Source: Hoeflea sp. (lineage in GTDB: Bacteria; Pseudomonadota; Alphaproteobacteria; Rhizobiales; Rhizobiaceae). Taken from it: a DNA stretch of 62,618 nt. A program made the translations under genes and the position numbers. The stretch lies in contig NZ_JACIYP010000019.1 in NCBI RefSeq assembly GCF_014359905.1, positions 1-62,618 of the forward strand, in the 5' to 3' direction. Positions 55,093 through 62,618 of the stretch are shown here, one piece after another (positions within the stretch are counted from its first letter, which is position 1; the number at the start of each line of letters is the position of its first letter). The notes under the pieces are model-generated. The model was not told the origin of the DNA and did not search any database. It was given only the letters and a program-made list of their open reading frames with translations.

Positions 55093-58000
55093 GACCAGTT
55101 CGACGTCGAGCACGCCGGGCGCTGCCTTGAGCGCCGAGGCGATCTGCGGCGAGATCTTGTAGCGATCGGACAGCGTCACCTCTATCTCGCGGCGGCCGTC
55201 ATCCTTGATCATGACGAAGGACACCTGCCCCTCGCCATGGGCCTTCAGATGCGTCGAGACCGAATTGAGCGGTCTTGCGTCGCGCATGTAGACCCTGAGC
55301 GCGGATTGCCCGCGAGCAGCGCGATCCTCGAGCGAGTCGGCGGTCTGGATCCTGAGCCCGATGCCTTCGGGCCTTTCCTCGGCATTGACCGTGATCACGA
55401 TGGATTTTCCGGGCTCGAGAAGATCGCGGTAGAGCGCCAGACCTTCGGAAAACAGGACCGCCTCATATTGGCCGGAACTGTCGGAAAACGCCACGATCCC
55501 CATCTTGTTGCCAGTGCGGGTCTTGCGCTCCTGCTTGCTCGTCACCGTGCCCGCCAGCCGCCCGGCGGTGGCGCCGGCCTTCACCGCGAGCGAGAAATCC
55601 GCCCAGGTCTGGACCCGCATTTTCGCCAGAAGTTCGTTATAGGAATCAAGCGGATGCGCGGACAGGTAAAAGCCCAGCGCCTGGTATTCGCGGTGCAGCT
55701 TTTCCGCCGGCAGCCAGGGCGGGGTTGCGGGCAGATGGATGGATTCGGCTCCCTCCTGGGCGGCGCCCGCACCGAACATGTCGCTCTGGCCGCTGATGCG
55801 GTTTTCCTGGGCGCGCTGGGCGAAGCCGAGGATCCGGTCGAGCCCGGCGCTGAGTGCGGCCCGGTCCTGGCCGAAGCAATCGAGCGCGCCCGCCGCGATC
55901 AGGCTTTCGAGCACCCGGCGGTTGACCTGCCGCGGATCGATGCGCACACAGAAATCCTCGAGCGAGGCGAACGGCGTGTCGCCGCGCACCTCGACGATGT
56001 GTTCGACGGCGGCGTCGCCCACGCCCTTGATGGCGGCAAGCGCATAATAGATGCGGTTGTCGCCGGTCTCGAAATGGCGGAAGCTGGTCTGCACCGAGGG
56101 CGCGGCCACCTCGATCCCCAGCCGCTTGGCGTCCTGGCGGAAATCGTTGAGCTTGTCGGTGTTGGACATGTCGTAGGTCATGGACGCTGCCAGGAACTCG
56201 ACCGGATAATGGGCCTTCAGATAGGCGGTCTGGTAGGAGACGATGCCATAGGCTGCGGCGTGGGACTTGTTGAAGCCGTAATTGGCGAATTTGGCCAAGA
56301 GATCGAAGATCATGTCGGCCTGCGGCTTGGAGACCTTGCGCTCGACCGCGCCCTCGACAAAGCGGGCGCGCTGCTGGTCCATCTCCGCCTTGATCTTCTT
56401 GCCCATGGCGCGGCGCAACAGATCGGCTTCGCCGAGCGAGTAGCCGGCCAGAACCTGGGCGATCTGCATCACCTGTTCCTGATAGACGATCACCCCTTGG
56501 GTCTCGGCCAGCAGGTCGTCGATCTTGGGGTGGATGGAGGCCAGCTCCTCATCGCCGTGCTTGCGGGCGTTGTAGACCGGGATGTTCTCCATCGGACCCG
56601 GGCGATAGAGCGCCACGAGCGCGATGATGTCCTCGATCCGGTCCGGCCGCATGCCGATCAGCGCCTTGCGCATGCCCGCCGATTCCACCTGGAACACGCC
56701 GACGGTCTCGCCACGCGAGAGCATCTCGTAGGTCAGCGTGTCATCGAGCGGCAGCGCTTCGAGGTCGATCGAGATCCCGCGCTTGGCGATGAAATCGACG
56801 GCGGTCTTGAGCACCGTCAGCGTCTTCAGCCCGAGAAAGTCGAACTTGACCAGGCCCGCCTGCTCGACCCATTTCATGTTGAACTGGGTGACCGGCATGT
56901 CCGATCGCGGATCGCGGTACATCGGCACCAGTTGCGACAGGGGGCGGTCGCCGATGACGATGCCCGCGGCATGGGTGGAGGCGTGGCGGTAGAGCCCCTC
57001 CAGCTTCTGGGCGATGTCGAGAAGCCGGCCGACGGCGGGTTCCTTGTCGGCCTCTTCCTGGAAGCGCGGCTCCTCCTCGATCGCCTTGTTCAAGGGCGTC
57101 GGGTTGGCCGGATTGTTGGGAACCAGCTTGCAGATCCGGTCGACCAGCCCGTAGGGCATTTCCAGAACACGGCCGACATCGCGCAAAGCCGCGCGTGCCT
57201 GGAGGCTTCCGAAGGTGATGATCTGCGCCACCTGCTCACGGCCGTATTTGGCAACCACATAACGGATCACCTCGTCGCGGCGATCCTGGCAGAAATCGAT
57301 GTCGAAGTCGGGCATCGACACGCGGGCGGGATTGAGGAAGCGCTCGAACAGGAGCGAGAAGCGAAGCGGATCGACATCGGTGATGGTCAGCGCATAGGCC
57401 ACCAGCGATCCGGCGCCGGAACCTCGGCCGGGCCCGACCGGAATGCCCTGCCCCTTGGCCCACTGGATGAAGTCGGCCACGATCAGGAAGTAGCCTGGAA
57501 ATTTCATCGATTCGATGATGTCGAGCTCAACCTGCAGCCGCTCGCGATAGTCGGCTTCGGTAAACCCATCGGCCATGCCGATCCGGGCAAGGCGGCGCTC
57601 CAGTCCCGCAAGCGACTGGCGCCGCAGTTCAGCGGCTTCGGCGGCGAGCGCTGCTTCCGGATCGTCCTCGCCGCCGCCGGTGAACCGTGGAAGGATCGGC
57701 GCGCGGCTCTCGACGATGGCGCTGCAGCGCCGGGCAATCTCGACGGTGTTGGCGAGCGCTTCGGGAATATCGGCAAACAGCGCCATCATCTCGGCGCGGG
57801 ACTTAAGGCAATGGTCGACGCTCAGCCGCGGCCGCCGGTCGTCCGACATCACGGCGTTGCAGGCCACCGCCATCAGCGCGTCATGGGCCTCGAAATCATC
57901 GGGCGTCGGAAAAAACGCCTCGTTGGCGGCAACCAGCGGAACTTCGCACTCATAGGCGAGCGCGATCATCTTGGCCTCATGGGCGCGATCGTAGCCGCGC

Positions 58001-58650
58001 TGGCGCTGCAATTCGAGATAGAGCCGGTCGCCGAAGACCAATCTGAGCCGCTCCAGCCTGGCCTTAGCGAGTTCAGGGTGGCCCTCGCGCATGGCCTGGT
58101 CAACCGGCCCGCCGGCCGCGCCCGTGAGCGCAATAAGACCGCCGGCCTCCTGTTCGAGCCAGGACAGTTCGATATGCGGCCTGTCAGACGTGTCGCCGCC
58201 AAGGTAGGCCTGGCTGACGATCGCCACCAACCGGTCGTAGCCGGCGGGGGTCGCGGCAAACACCACGATATGCGGCGCTTTCTGCAGATGATCCCGGTGC
58301 GACCGGCGATCGCCGGACTGACCGTCCTGCATGTCGATATCGAGCTGACATCCAATCAGCGGCTGAATGCCCGCCTCCATGGCCTTGACGGAAAATTCCA
58401 GCGCTCCGAACAGATTGTTGGTGTCGGTGATCGCCAGCGCCGGCTGATCATCGGACACGGCGCGCTTGATCAGGGTCTTGATCGGCAGGGCGCCCTCAAG
58501 CAGCGAATAGGCGGAATGCACGCGCAGGTGCACGAAACCGGGCCAGGCGCCAGACCCGCGGTCGTCATTATGCTGGTCGCGCCCGCGCGCCTGCTCCGTT
58601 CCCGCAGCCAGATTGGCCAGCAGCCTGGCTGACTTGTTGTCCCGCGCCAT
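55090..58650 (-). CDS. dnaE: DNA polymerase III alpha subunit
   Basis: Replicative polymerase of 1186 residues. The PHP domain begins with H-L-R-V-H-S-A-Y-S-L-L-E-G near 42-54. The polymerase domain has G-R-G-S-G-A-G-S-L near 410 and the catalytic P-D-F-D-I-D-F near 447, followed by the helix-hairpin-helix and OB regions. The C-terminus ends G-V-L-D-V-E-L-V. Its size and C-terminal domain fit the main replicase DnaE1, not the mutagenic DnaE2; no imuA/imuB is nearby. AGAGGA precedes the ATG. The stop codon lies within a palindromic repeat element. Confidence 0.95.
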   Translation of the reverse strand: MARDNKSARLLANLAAGTEQARGRDQHNDDRGSGAWPGFVHLRVHSAYSLLEGALPIKTLIKRAVSDDQPALAITDTNNLFGALEFSVKAMEAGIQPLIGCQLDIDMQDGQSGDRRSHRDHLQKAPHIVVFAATPAGYDRLVAIVSQAYLGGDTSDRPHIELSWLEQEAGGLIALTGAAGGPVDQAMREGHPELAKARLERLRLVFGDRLYLELQRQRGYDRAHEAKMIALAYECEVPLVAANEAFFPTPDDFEAHDALMAVACNAVMSDDRRPRLSVDHCLKSRAEMMALFADIPEALANTVEIARRCSAIVESRAPILPRFTGGGEDDPEAALAAEAAELRRQSLAGLERRLARIGMADGFTEADYRERLQVELDIIESMKFPGYFLIVADFIQWAKGQGIPVGPGRGSGAGSLVAYALTITDVDPLRFSLLFERFLNPARVSMPDFDIDFCQDRRDEVIRYVVAKYGREQVAQIITFGSLQARAALRDVGRVLEMPYGLVDRICKLVPNNPANPTPLNKAIEEEPRFQEEADKEPAVGRLLDIAQKLEGLYRHASTHAAGIVIGDRPLSQLVPMYRDPRSDMPVTQFNMKWVEQAGLVKFDFLGLKTLTVLKTAVDFIAKRGISIDLEALPLDDTLTYEMLSRGETVGVFQVESAGMRKALIGMRPDRIEDIIALVALYRPGPMENIPVYNARKHGDEELASIHPKIDDLLAETQGVIVYQEQVMQIAQVLAGYSLGEADLLRRAMGKKIKAEMDQQRARFVEGAVERKVSKPQADMIFDLLAKFANYGFNKSHAAAYGIVSYQTAYLKAHYPVEFLAASMTYDMSNTDKLNDFRQDAKRLGIEVAAPSVQTSFRHFETGDNRIYYALAAIKGVGDAAVEHIVEVRGDTPFASLEDFCVRIDPRQVNRRVLESLIAAGALDCFGQDRAALSAGLDRILGFAQRAQENRISGQSDMFGAGAAQEGAESIHLPATPPWLPAEKLHREYQALGFYLSAHPLDSYNELLAKMRVQTWADFSLAVKAGATAGRLAGTVTSKQERKTRTGNKMGIVAFSDSSGQYEAVLFSEGLALYRDLLEPGKSIVITVNAEERPEGIGLRIQTADSLEDRAARGQSALRVYMRDARPLNSVSTHLKAHGEGQVSFVMIKDDGRREIEVTLSDRYKISPQIASALKAAPGVLDVELV

Positions 58651-59076
58651 TGAAATCCTCTGCCGATCGATCCGTTATCAGGCCACTTGGCATGGCCACA
58701 GACTCAAGCGTCAATTGTGAGGACCCGGACCGCAAAGTCCAGAGGCAGAGACCGAAAATGCGGCGGCTACACAGTGAAGTACTGGACCGGCAGCAGACCG
58801 CTCCCGGAGCCAAGCGTCTGAGCGCACGCCAGTGCGCCGACAAGGGCAGAAGTCAGCAGCTCACCGGAAACTCAGAACGCCAGGGCCAGAACGGCGAAGC
58901 TCGCCACGAACAGCGACATGGAAACGAAAGCGGCAAGGTCACGGGCAAATGCAGTCATGATCAACTCCTATATTCACTTTATGTTTCGATACTGTTCCTT
59001 CTTTGTTCTTTTGTCAAGCGCATGTGATCCGAATATTTGTCGGCCAGATCGAGGACCGCGCGGCTTCCCGGCGCAT
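58651..59076. other. Intergenic region between dnaE and hupB terminator
   Basis: Apart from the 28-residue frame at 58872-58958 I see no gene. The AT-rich stretch at about 58960-59030 probably holds a minus-strand promoter for the mini-ORF and perhaps dnaE. No tRNA or structured RNA was recognised. Confidence 0.45.
58872..58958 (-). CDS. 28-residue membrane mini-protein
   Basis: A short frame starting with an ATG at 58958 has an excellent AGGAG six bases upstream. It encodes M-T-A-F-A-R-D-L-A-A-F followed by a hydrophobic helix ending A-L-A-L-A-F. This amphipathic start plus one membrane helix is typical of small inner-membrane proteins. It lies 221 bp upstream of dnaE on the same strand, downstream of hupB and its terminator. 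No homologue can be named. The Shine-Dalgarno spacing is the main support. Confidence 0.55.
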   Translation of the reverse strand: MTAFARDLAAFVSMSLFVASFAVLALAF

Positions 59077-59106
59077 AAAAAAACCCGGACGCGAGCGCCC
59101 GGGTTC
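59077..59106 (-). terminator. Rho-independent terminator of hupB
   Basis: On the minus strand AACCCGG and CCGGGTT pair, with an inner GCG/CGC, and a run of T follows. It lies 29 bp after the hupB stop. Confidence 0.88.
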
Positions 59107-59134
59107 GATGTGTGCACTGCTTCAAGCAGACAGC

Positions 59135-59407
59135 TTAGTTGCAAGCGTCCTTGAGGCCCTTGCCGGCAGAGAACTTCGGCACGTTGCGGGCAGGAATGTC
59201 GACTTCCTTGCCGGTCTGCGGATTGCGGCCCTTGGAGGCTTCGCGACGCGACACGGTGAAATTGCCAAAACCGATGAGGCGAACGTCTCCACCATTCTTC
59301 AGCTCACCTGTGATGGTTTCAAAAACCGCCTCGACAGCCGATGTAGCGTCTCCCTTGCTGATGCCCGATTTCTCGGCCACAGCGGCCACGAGTTCATTTT
59401 TGTTCAT
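59135..59407 (-). CDS. hupB: DNA-binding protein HU
   Basis: Nucleoid protein of 90 residues that bends DNA as a dimer. The start M-N-K-N-E-L-V-A-A-V-A, the I-G-F-G-N-F-T-V-S turn near 45, and the G-R-N-P-Q-T-G-K-E arm are standard. It follows lon on the same strand, the usual lon-hupB order, but lon has its own terminator, so it is probably transcribed separately. Confidence 0.96.
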   Translation of the reverse strand: MNKNELVAAVAEKSGISKGDATSAVEAVFETITGELKNGGDVRLIGFGNFTVSRREASKGRNPQTGKEVDIPARNVPKFSAGKGLKDACN

Positions 59408-59533
59408 TTTCGTCCCTTTCTGGCGTTATGTCGACTCAGTCTGTTCGATGCGGTGATCCTACGCATCTCGCGCATCGGTGCAACCAAACTCCCCGGTTTG
59501 CAGCGCTTTTTACGCGGTTTTCACAGCTTCAAC

Positions 59534-59564
59534 AAAAAAACGGGCGGGAAATTTCCCCGCCCGT
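59534..59564 (-). terminator. Rho-independent terminator of lon
   Basis: On the minus strand ACGGGCGGG pairs with CCCGCCCGT around a short A/T loop, followed by seven T. It sits between lon and hupB. Confidence 0.88.
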
Positions 59565-59609
59565 CCCATTCGTGGCTTTTGAGTGGCCAAATGCCAGTGG
59601 ATCGCACCC

Positions 59610-62042
59610 TTAGTGCGCGATCGCCGCACCGCCCTCATCGCCCGCCTCGGCCGCGATGGCGGCTTCGGGCTTGGTGTCAGGGTCCCAGGTGATCGCCTCG
59701 GGCATCCGGACCAGCGCATGGCGCAGGACGTCGCCCATTTTCGCCACCGGAATGATCTCCAGACCGTTTTTGACATTGTCCGGAATCTCGGGAAGATCCT
59801 TGGCATTGTCTTCCGGGATCATCACCGTCTTGATGCCGCCGCGGAGCGCCGCCAGCAGCTTCTCCTTGAGGCCGCCGATCGGCAGAATCCGTCCGCGCAG
59901 GGTGATCTCGCCGGTCATGGCGACATCACGGCGCACCGGAATGCCGGTCATGGTCGACACGATCGCCGTCGCCATGGCGACACCGGCCGACGGGCCGTCC
60001 TTCGGCGTGGCGCCTTCGGGCACGTGGACGTGGATGTCGCGCTTGTCGAACAGCGGCGGCTCGATGCCGAAATCAACCGCGCGCGAGCGGACATAGGATG
60101 CCGCCGCCGAAATCGATTCCTTCATCACGTCGCGCAGGTTGCCGGTCACCGTCATCTTGCCCTTGCCGGGCATCATGACGCCTTCGATGGTCAGCAGCTC
60201 GCCGCCCACTTCCGTCCAGGCAAGGCCAGTGACCACGCCGACCTGATCGTCGAACTCGGCTTCGCCGTAGCGGAACCGCGGCACGCCGAGGTAATCAGCG
60301 AGGTTGTCGGCATCGATGCTGACCGATTTCACCCCGGTCTTGAGGATCTCGGTCACGGCCTTGCGCGACAGCTTCATCAGCTCGCGCTCAAAGTTACGCA
60401 CACCGGCTTCACGCGTGTAGGTGCGCACCACCTGCAACAGCGCCTCGTCGGTGATCTCGAACTCCTCCGGACGCAGCGCATGGTCGCGCACGGCCTTGGG
60501 CAGCAGGTGCCTGCGGGCGATCTGCAGCTTCTCATCCTCGGTATAACCGGCGATGCGGATGATCTCCATCCGGTCCATCAGCGGCGCCGGGATGTTGAGC
60601 GTGTTGGCCGTGGTGATGAACATCACGTTGGACAGGTCGTACTCAACCTCGAGATAGTGGTCCATGAAGGTCGAGTTCTGTTCCGGATCGAGCACTTCGA
60701 GCAGCGCCGACGACGGATCGCCGCGGAAATCCTGACCCATCTTGTCGATCTCGTCGAGAAGGAACAGCGGGTTGGTCTTCTTGGCCTTCTTCATCGACTG
60801 GACGACCTTGCCGGGCATCGAGCCGATATAGGTGCGGCGGTGACCACGGATTTCGGCCTCGTCACGCACGCCACCCAAGGCCATGCGCACATATTCGCGG
60901 CCGGTCGCCTTGGCGATCGACTTGGCGAGCGAGGTCTTGCCGACGCCGGGAGGACCGACGAGGCAGAGGATCGGACCCTTGATCTTGGACGACCGGGCCT
61001 GAACCGCCAGATATTCGATGATCCGCTCCTTGACCTTCTCCAGGCCGAAGTGATCGGTCTCGAGCACCTTTTCGGCCTCGTTGAGGTCGATCTTGATGCG
61101 CGATTTCTTGCCCCAGGGCAGGCCCAGCAGCCAATCGAGATAATTGCGCACGACAGTGGCCTCGGCCGACATCGGGCTCATCTGCTTGAGCTTCTTGAAC
61201 TCGCCATCGGCCTTTTCACGGGCTTCCTTGGAGAGCTTGGTCTTGGCGATGCGGCTTTCGATCTCGGCCATCTCGTCGCGGCCGTCCTCGCCGTCGCCAA
61301 GCTCCTTCTGGATCGCCTTCATCTGCTCGTTGAGATAATATTCGCGCTGGGTCTTCTCCATCTGCCGCTTGACGCGGGAGCGGATGCGCTTTTCCACCTG
61401 CAGCACCGAAATCTCGCCTTCCATGAAGCCGAGCGCCTTTTCCAGGCGTCCCTTCACGGAAATCGTCGAGAGCATGTCCTGTTTCTCAGGGATCTTGATC
61501 GACAGATGCGATGCCACCGTGTCGGCGAGCTTGGAGTAATCGTCAATCTGGCTTGCAGCGCCCACAACCTCCGGAGAGATCTTCTTGTTGAGCTTGACGT
61601 AGTTTTCAAACTCGGAGACCACCGAGCGCGAGAGCGCTTCGATTTCGACCGGGTCTTCCTCGGGCTCGGCCAATTCGACGGCGCGGGCTTCGTAATACTC
61701 CTCGCGGTCGGTGTAGGCGATGACTTCGGCGCGCGCACGGCCTTCGACCAGCACCTTGACGGTGCCGTCAGGCAGCTTCAGGAGCTGCAGCACGTTGGCA
61801 ATGGTGCCGATGTCGTAGATGCCCGACGGCTCGGGATCGTCATCGCTGGCGTTGATCTGGGTGGCAAGCATGATCTGCTTGTCCGAGCCCATGACTTCCT
61901 CCAGCGCGTGGATCGACTTTTCACGGCCGACAAACAGCGGCACGATCATGTGCGGGAAGACAACAATGTCGCGCAACGGGAGGACGGGGTAGATACCTGC
62001 CTCTTCGGGCGAGCGTGATGAACTCACTTTTTTATCCGGCAT
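59610..62042 (-). CDS. lon: ATP-dependent protease Lon
   Basis: Cytosolic AAA+ serine protease for damaged and short-lived regulatory proteins, including CcrM and DnaA in related bacteria; 810 residues. The N-terminal substrate domain covers about 15-210. The AAA module has Walker A G-P-P-G-V-G-K-T near 360-367 and Walker B F-L-L-D-E-I-D-K. The protease domain has the catalytic Ser in K-D-G-P-S-A-G near 684 and Lys in G-G-L-K-E-K about 43 residues later. AAAGGAA precedes the ATG. A heat-shock-like promoter is visible upstream. Confidence 0.96.
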   Translation of the reverse strand: MPDKKVSSSRSPEEAGIYPVLPLRDIVVFPHMIVPLFVGREKSIHALEEVMGSDKQIMLATQINASDDDPEPSGIYDIGTIANVLQLLKLPDGTVKVLVEGRARAEVIAYTDREEYYEARAVELAEPEEDPVEIEALSRSVVSEFENYVKLNKKISPEVVGAASQIDDYSKLADTVASHLSIKIPEKQDMLSTISVKGRLEKALGFMEGEISVLQVEKRIRSRVKRQMEKTQREYYLNEQMKAIQKELGDGEDGRDEMAEIESRIAKTKLSKEAREKADGEFKKLKQMSPMSAEATVVRNYLDWLLGLPWGKKSRIKIDLNEAEKVLETDHFGLEKVKERIIEYLAVQARSSKIKGPILCLVGPPGVGKTSLAKSIAKATGREYVRMALGGVRDEAEIRGHRRTYIGSMPGKVVQSMKKAKKTNPLFLLDEIDKMGQDFRGDPSSALLEVLDPEQNSTFMDHYLEVEYDLSNVMFITTANTLNIPAPLMDRMEIIRIAGYTEDEKLQIARRHLLPKAVRDHALRPEEFEITDEALLQVVRTYTREAGVRNFERELMKLSRKAVTEILKTGVKSVSIDADNLADYLGVPRFRYGEAEFDDQVGVVTGLAWTEVGGELLTIEGVMMPGKGKMTVTGNLRDVMKESISAAASYVRSRAVDFGIEPPLFDKRDIHVHVPEGATPKDGPSAGVAMATAIVSTMTGIPVRRDVAMTGEITLRGRILPIGGLKEKLLAALRGGIKTVMIPEDNAKDLPEIPDNVKNGLEIIPVAKMGDVLRHALVRMPEAITWDPDTKPEAAIAAEAGDEGGAAIAH

Positions 62043-62451
62043 ATGAATTCCTTTCCTGGCCCCACCGGGCCGATTGGCAACGCGGGGTGCGGTCCCGGCT
62101 CATCCAGCAACCGCTTTTCGCGTCCGTAGAAGGCATGAAGCCCTTTGCACTCTAATTGGAGAACCGCCGCCCCGGTTTCAAGACAGGCCGGCACAGCATT
62201 TGCTCCATCATCGATTCGAGACACTATTAGAGAATGAAAGTGGCGGGAAGCTGGAGCCGAGGGAAAAGCAGGCGAAATACAGGCCGTGATGGCTCTGGAG
62301 CATTCAGCCACATGATCGCGGCAGGAGAGCACGTTCCGAGTATCGGATCCCTGCTCGCCAGGAAGCTCGCGCGTTAGGGTTAATATCTCATTGCGTTGGG
62401 ATTTGGCGGCCAGAAATGCTTTACCTCATCTTTCGAGACCGGAGCATCAGC
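62043..62451. other. 409-bp divergent region upstream of lon
   Basis: Contains the lon ribosome-binding site, the candidate heat-shock promoter at 62154-62182, and the promoter of the rightmost gene. I see no convincing gene in it. Confidence 0.5.
62154..62182 (-). promoter_or_regulatory. Candidate RpoH promoter of lon
   Basis: On the minus strand CTTG (62182-62179), a 17-base spacer, then CTCCAATT (62161-62154) resembles heat-shock sigma-32 promoters (CTTGAAA ... CCCCATNT). It lies about 110 bp upstream of the lon ATG. lon is heat-inducible in many bacteria, so the match is plausible but unproven. Confidence 0.4.
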
Positions 62452-62618
62452 ATGACGCTGCTACAGAAGTCGTCAAAACTTGTCCTCAACCCGATTGTCG
62501 TTGTTGTGGCGACACTACTGTGCACGGCGTTCCTTTATCTGCTCGAGCAGCAAGCCGGTCACATGCCCTTTGTCATGCTCTGCGTGACGGGCATTGCGGC
62601 CGTGGTTTTCCTGGGGAG
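62452..62618 (+). CDS. Membrane protein, cut by the window end
   Basis: Only the first 55 codons are present. They encode a short basic start, a membrane helix (about 13-32), a polar turn L-E-Q-Q-A-G-H, and the beginning of a second helix. This fits the N-terminus of a membrane sensor or transporter, but the family cannot be told. GGAG lies eight bases ahead of the ATG at 62452; an in-frame ATG at 62416 is less likely. Confidence 0.55.
   Translation, partial: MTLLQKSSKLVLNPIVVVVATLLCTAFLYLLEQQAGHMPFVMLCVTGIAAVVFLG

Noticed and set aside
55237..58632. Open frame of 1131 codons opposite dnaE
   Set aside because: Antisense shadow of a clear DnaE; composition is Arg/Gly/His-rich without domains.
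59583..62018. Open frame of 811 codons opposite lon
   Set aside because: Antisense shadow of lon; it even runs through the lon terminator side.

Overview
The window reads as a chromosomal segment of an alphaproteobacterium in the order Hyphomicrobiales (Rhizobiales), most likely a Rhizobiaceae-type genome such as Hoeflea. This is inferred from gene families and gene order, not from a database search. Supporting signs are high GC, a divK-pleD pair, a complex I accessory subunit of the NDUFA12 family, the GatCAB amidotransferase, RNase E with a large insertion in its S1 domain, the DUF2155/DUF930/DUF983/DUF3572 families, an alphaproteobacterial LexA box (GTTC-N7-GTTC) at dinB, and two intergenic palindromic elements of the type scattered through rhizobial chromosomes.

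Layout. 1-1250: decayed accessory DNA (RHS-repeat pseudogene, short transposase remnant). 1289-5219 (minus): amiC and a class A penicillin-binding protein. 6027-8906: rne behind an 807-bp leader and followed by a clear terminator. 9097-12647: a PLP aminotransferase, an M48/TPR periplasmic protease and a DsbA-family oxidoreductase. 12918-19507: accB, accC, aat, a proline/alanine-rich OmpA-family protein, DUF930, DUF2155 and NDUFA12. 19624-25551: three GNAT acetyltransferases, a secreted Cys-rich protein, gatB, DUF6455 and a secreted von Willebrand A protein. 25907-29911: a YjhX-like protein, then gatA-GNAT-gatC, a methyltransferase and an UPF0173 hydrolase (minus). 30114-34632: a PhnA C-terminal-type protein, ruvX, two small membrane proteins, an auxin-efflux-type carrier and an AidB-like acyl-CoA dehydrogenase.

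34750-46989 is a dense plus-strand block: pyrB with a catalytically dead dihydroorotase-like partner, plsY, dprA (frameshifted at its 3' end by a perfect 14-bp tandem duplication), topA, rnr, DUF983, a NUDIX hydrolase, an MFS carrier and rpmG. 47623-49383 (minus) is divK-pleD, the cell-cycle response-regulator pair. Then come DUF3572, a HAD-like protein, a GNAT, dinB, a secreted phytochelatin-synthase-family protein, a stray 171-bp copy of the 3' end of dnaE, a multi-TM glycosyltransferase-like protein, dnaE itself, a 28-residue membrane mini-ORF, hupB and lon. The window ends 167 bases into another membrane protein gene.

Most of the content is housekeeping: cell wall, RNA turnover, fatty-acid initiation, tRNA-dependent amidation, pyrimidine and phospholipid synthesis, replication/repair and proteolysis. 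I see no CRISPR array, tRNA, rRNA, intact insertion sequence or prophage, and no obvious new multi-gene system. The less ordinary items are the dprA C-terminal frameshift, the dnaE 3' fragment beside a mosaic palindromic repeat that touches the dnaE stop codon, the pseudo-dihydroorotase fused by overlap to pyrB, the GNAT genes embedded at both gat loci, the 28-residue ORF, and candidate LexA and CtrA sites at dinB and amiC.
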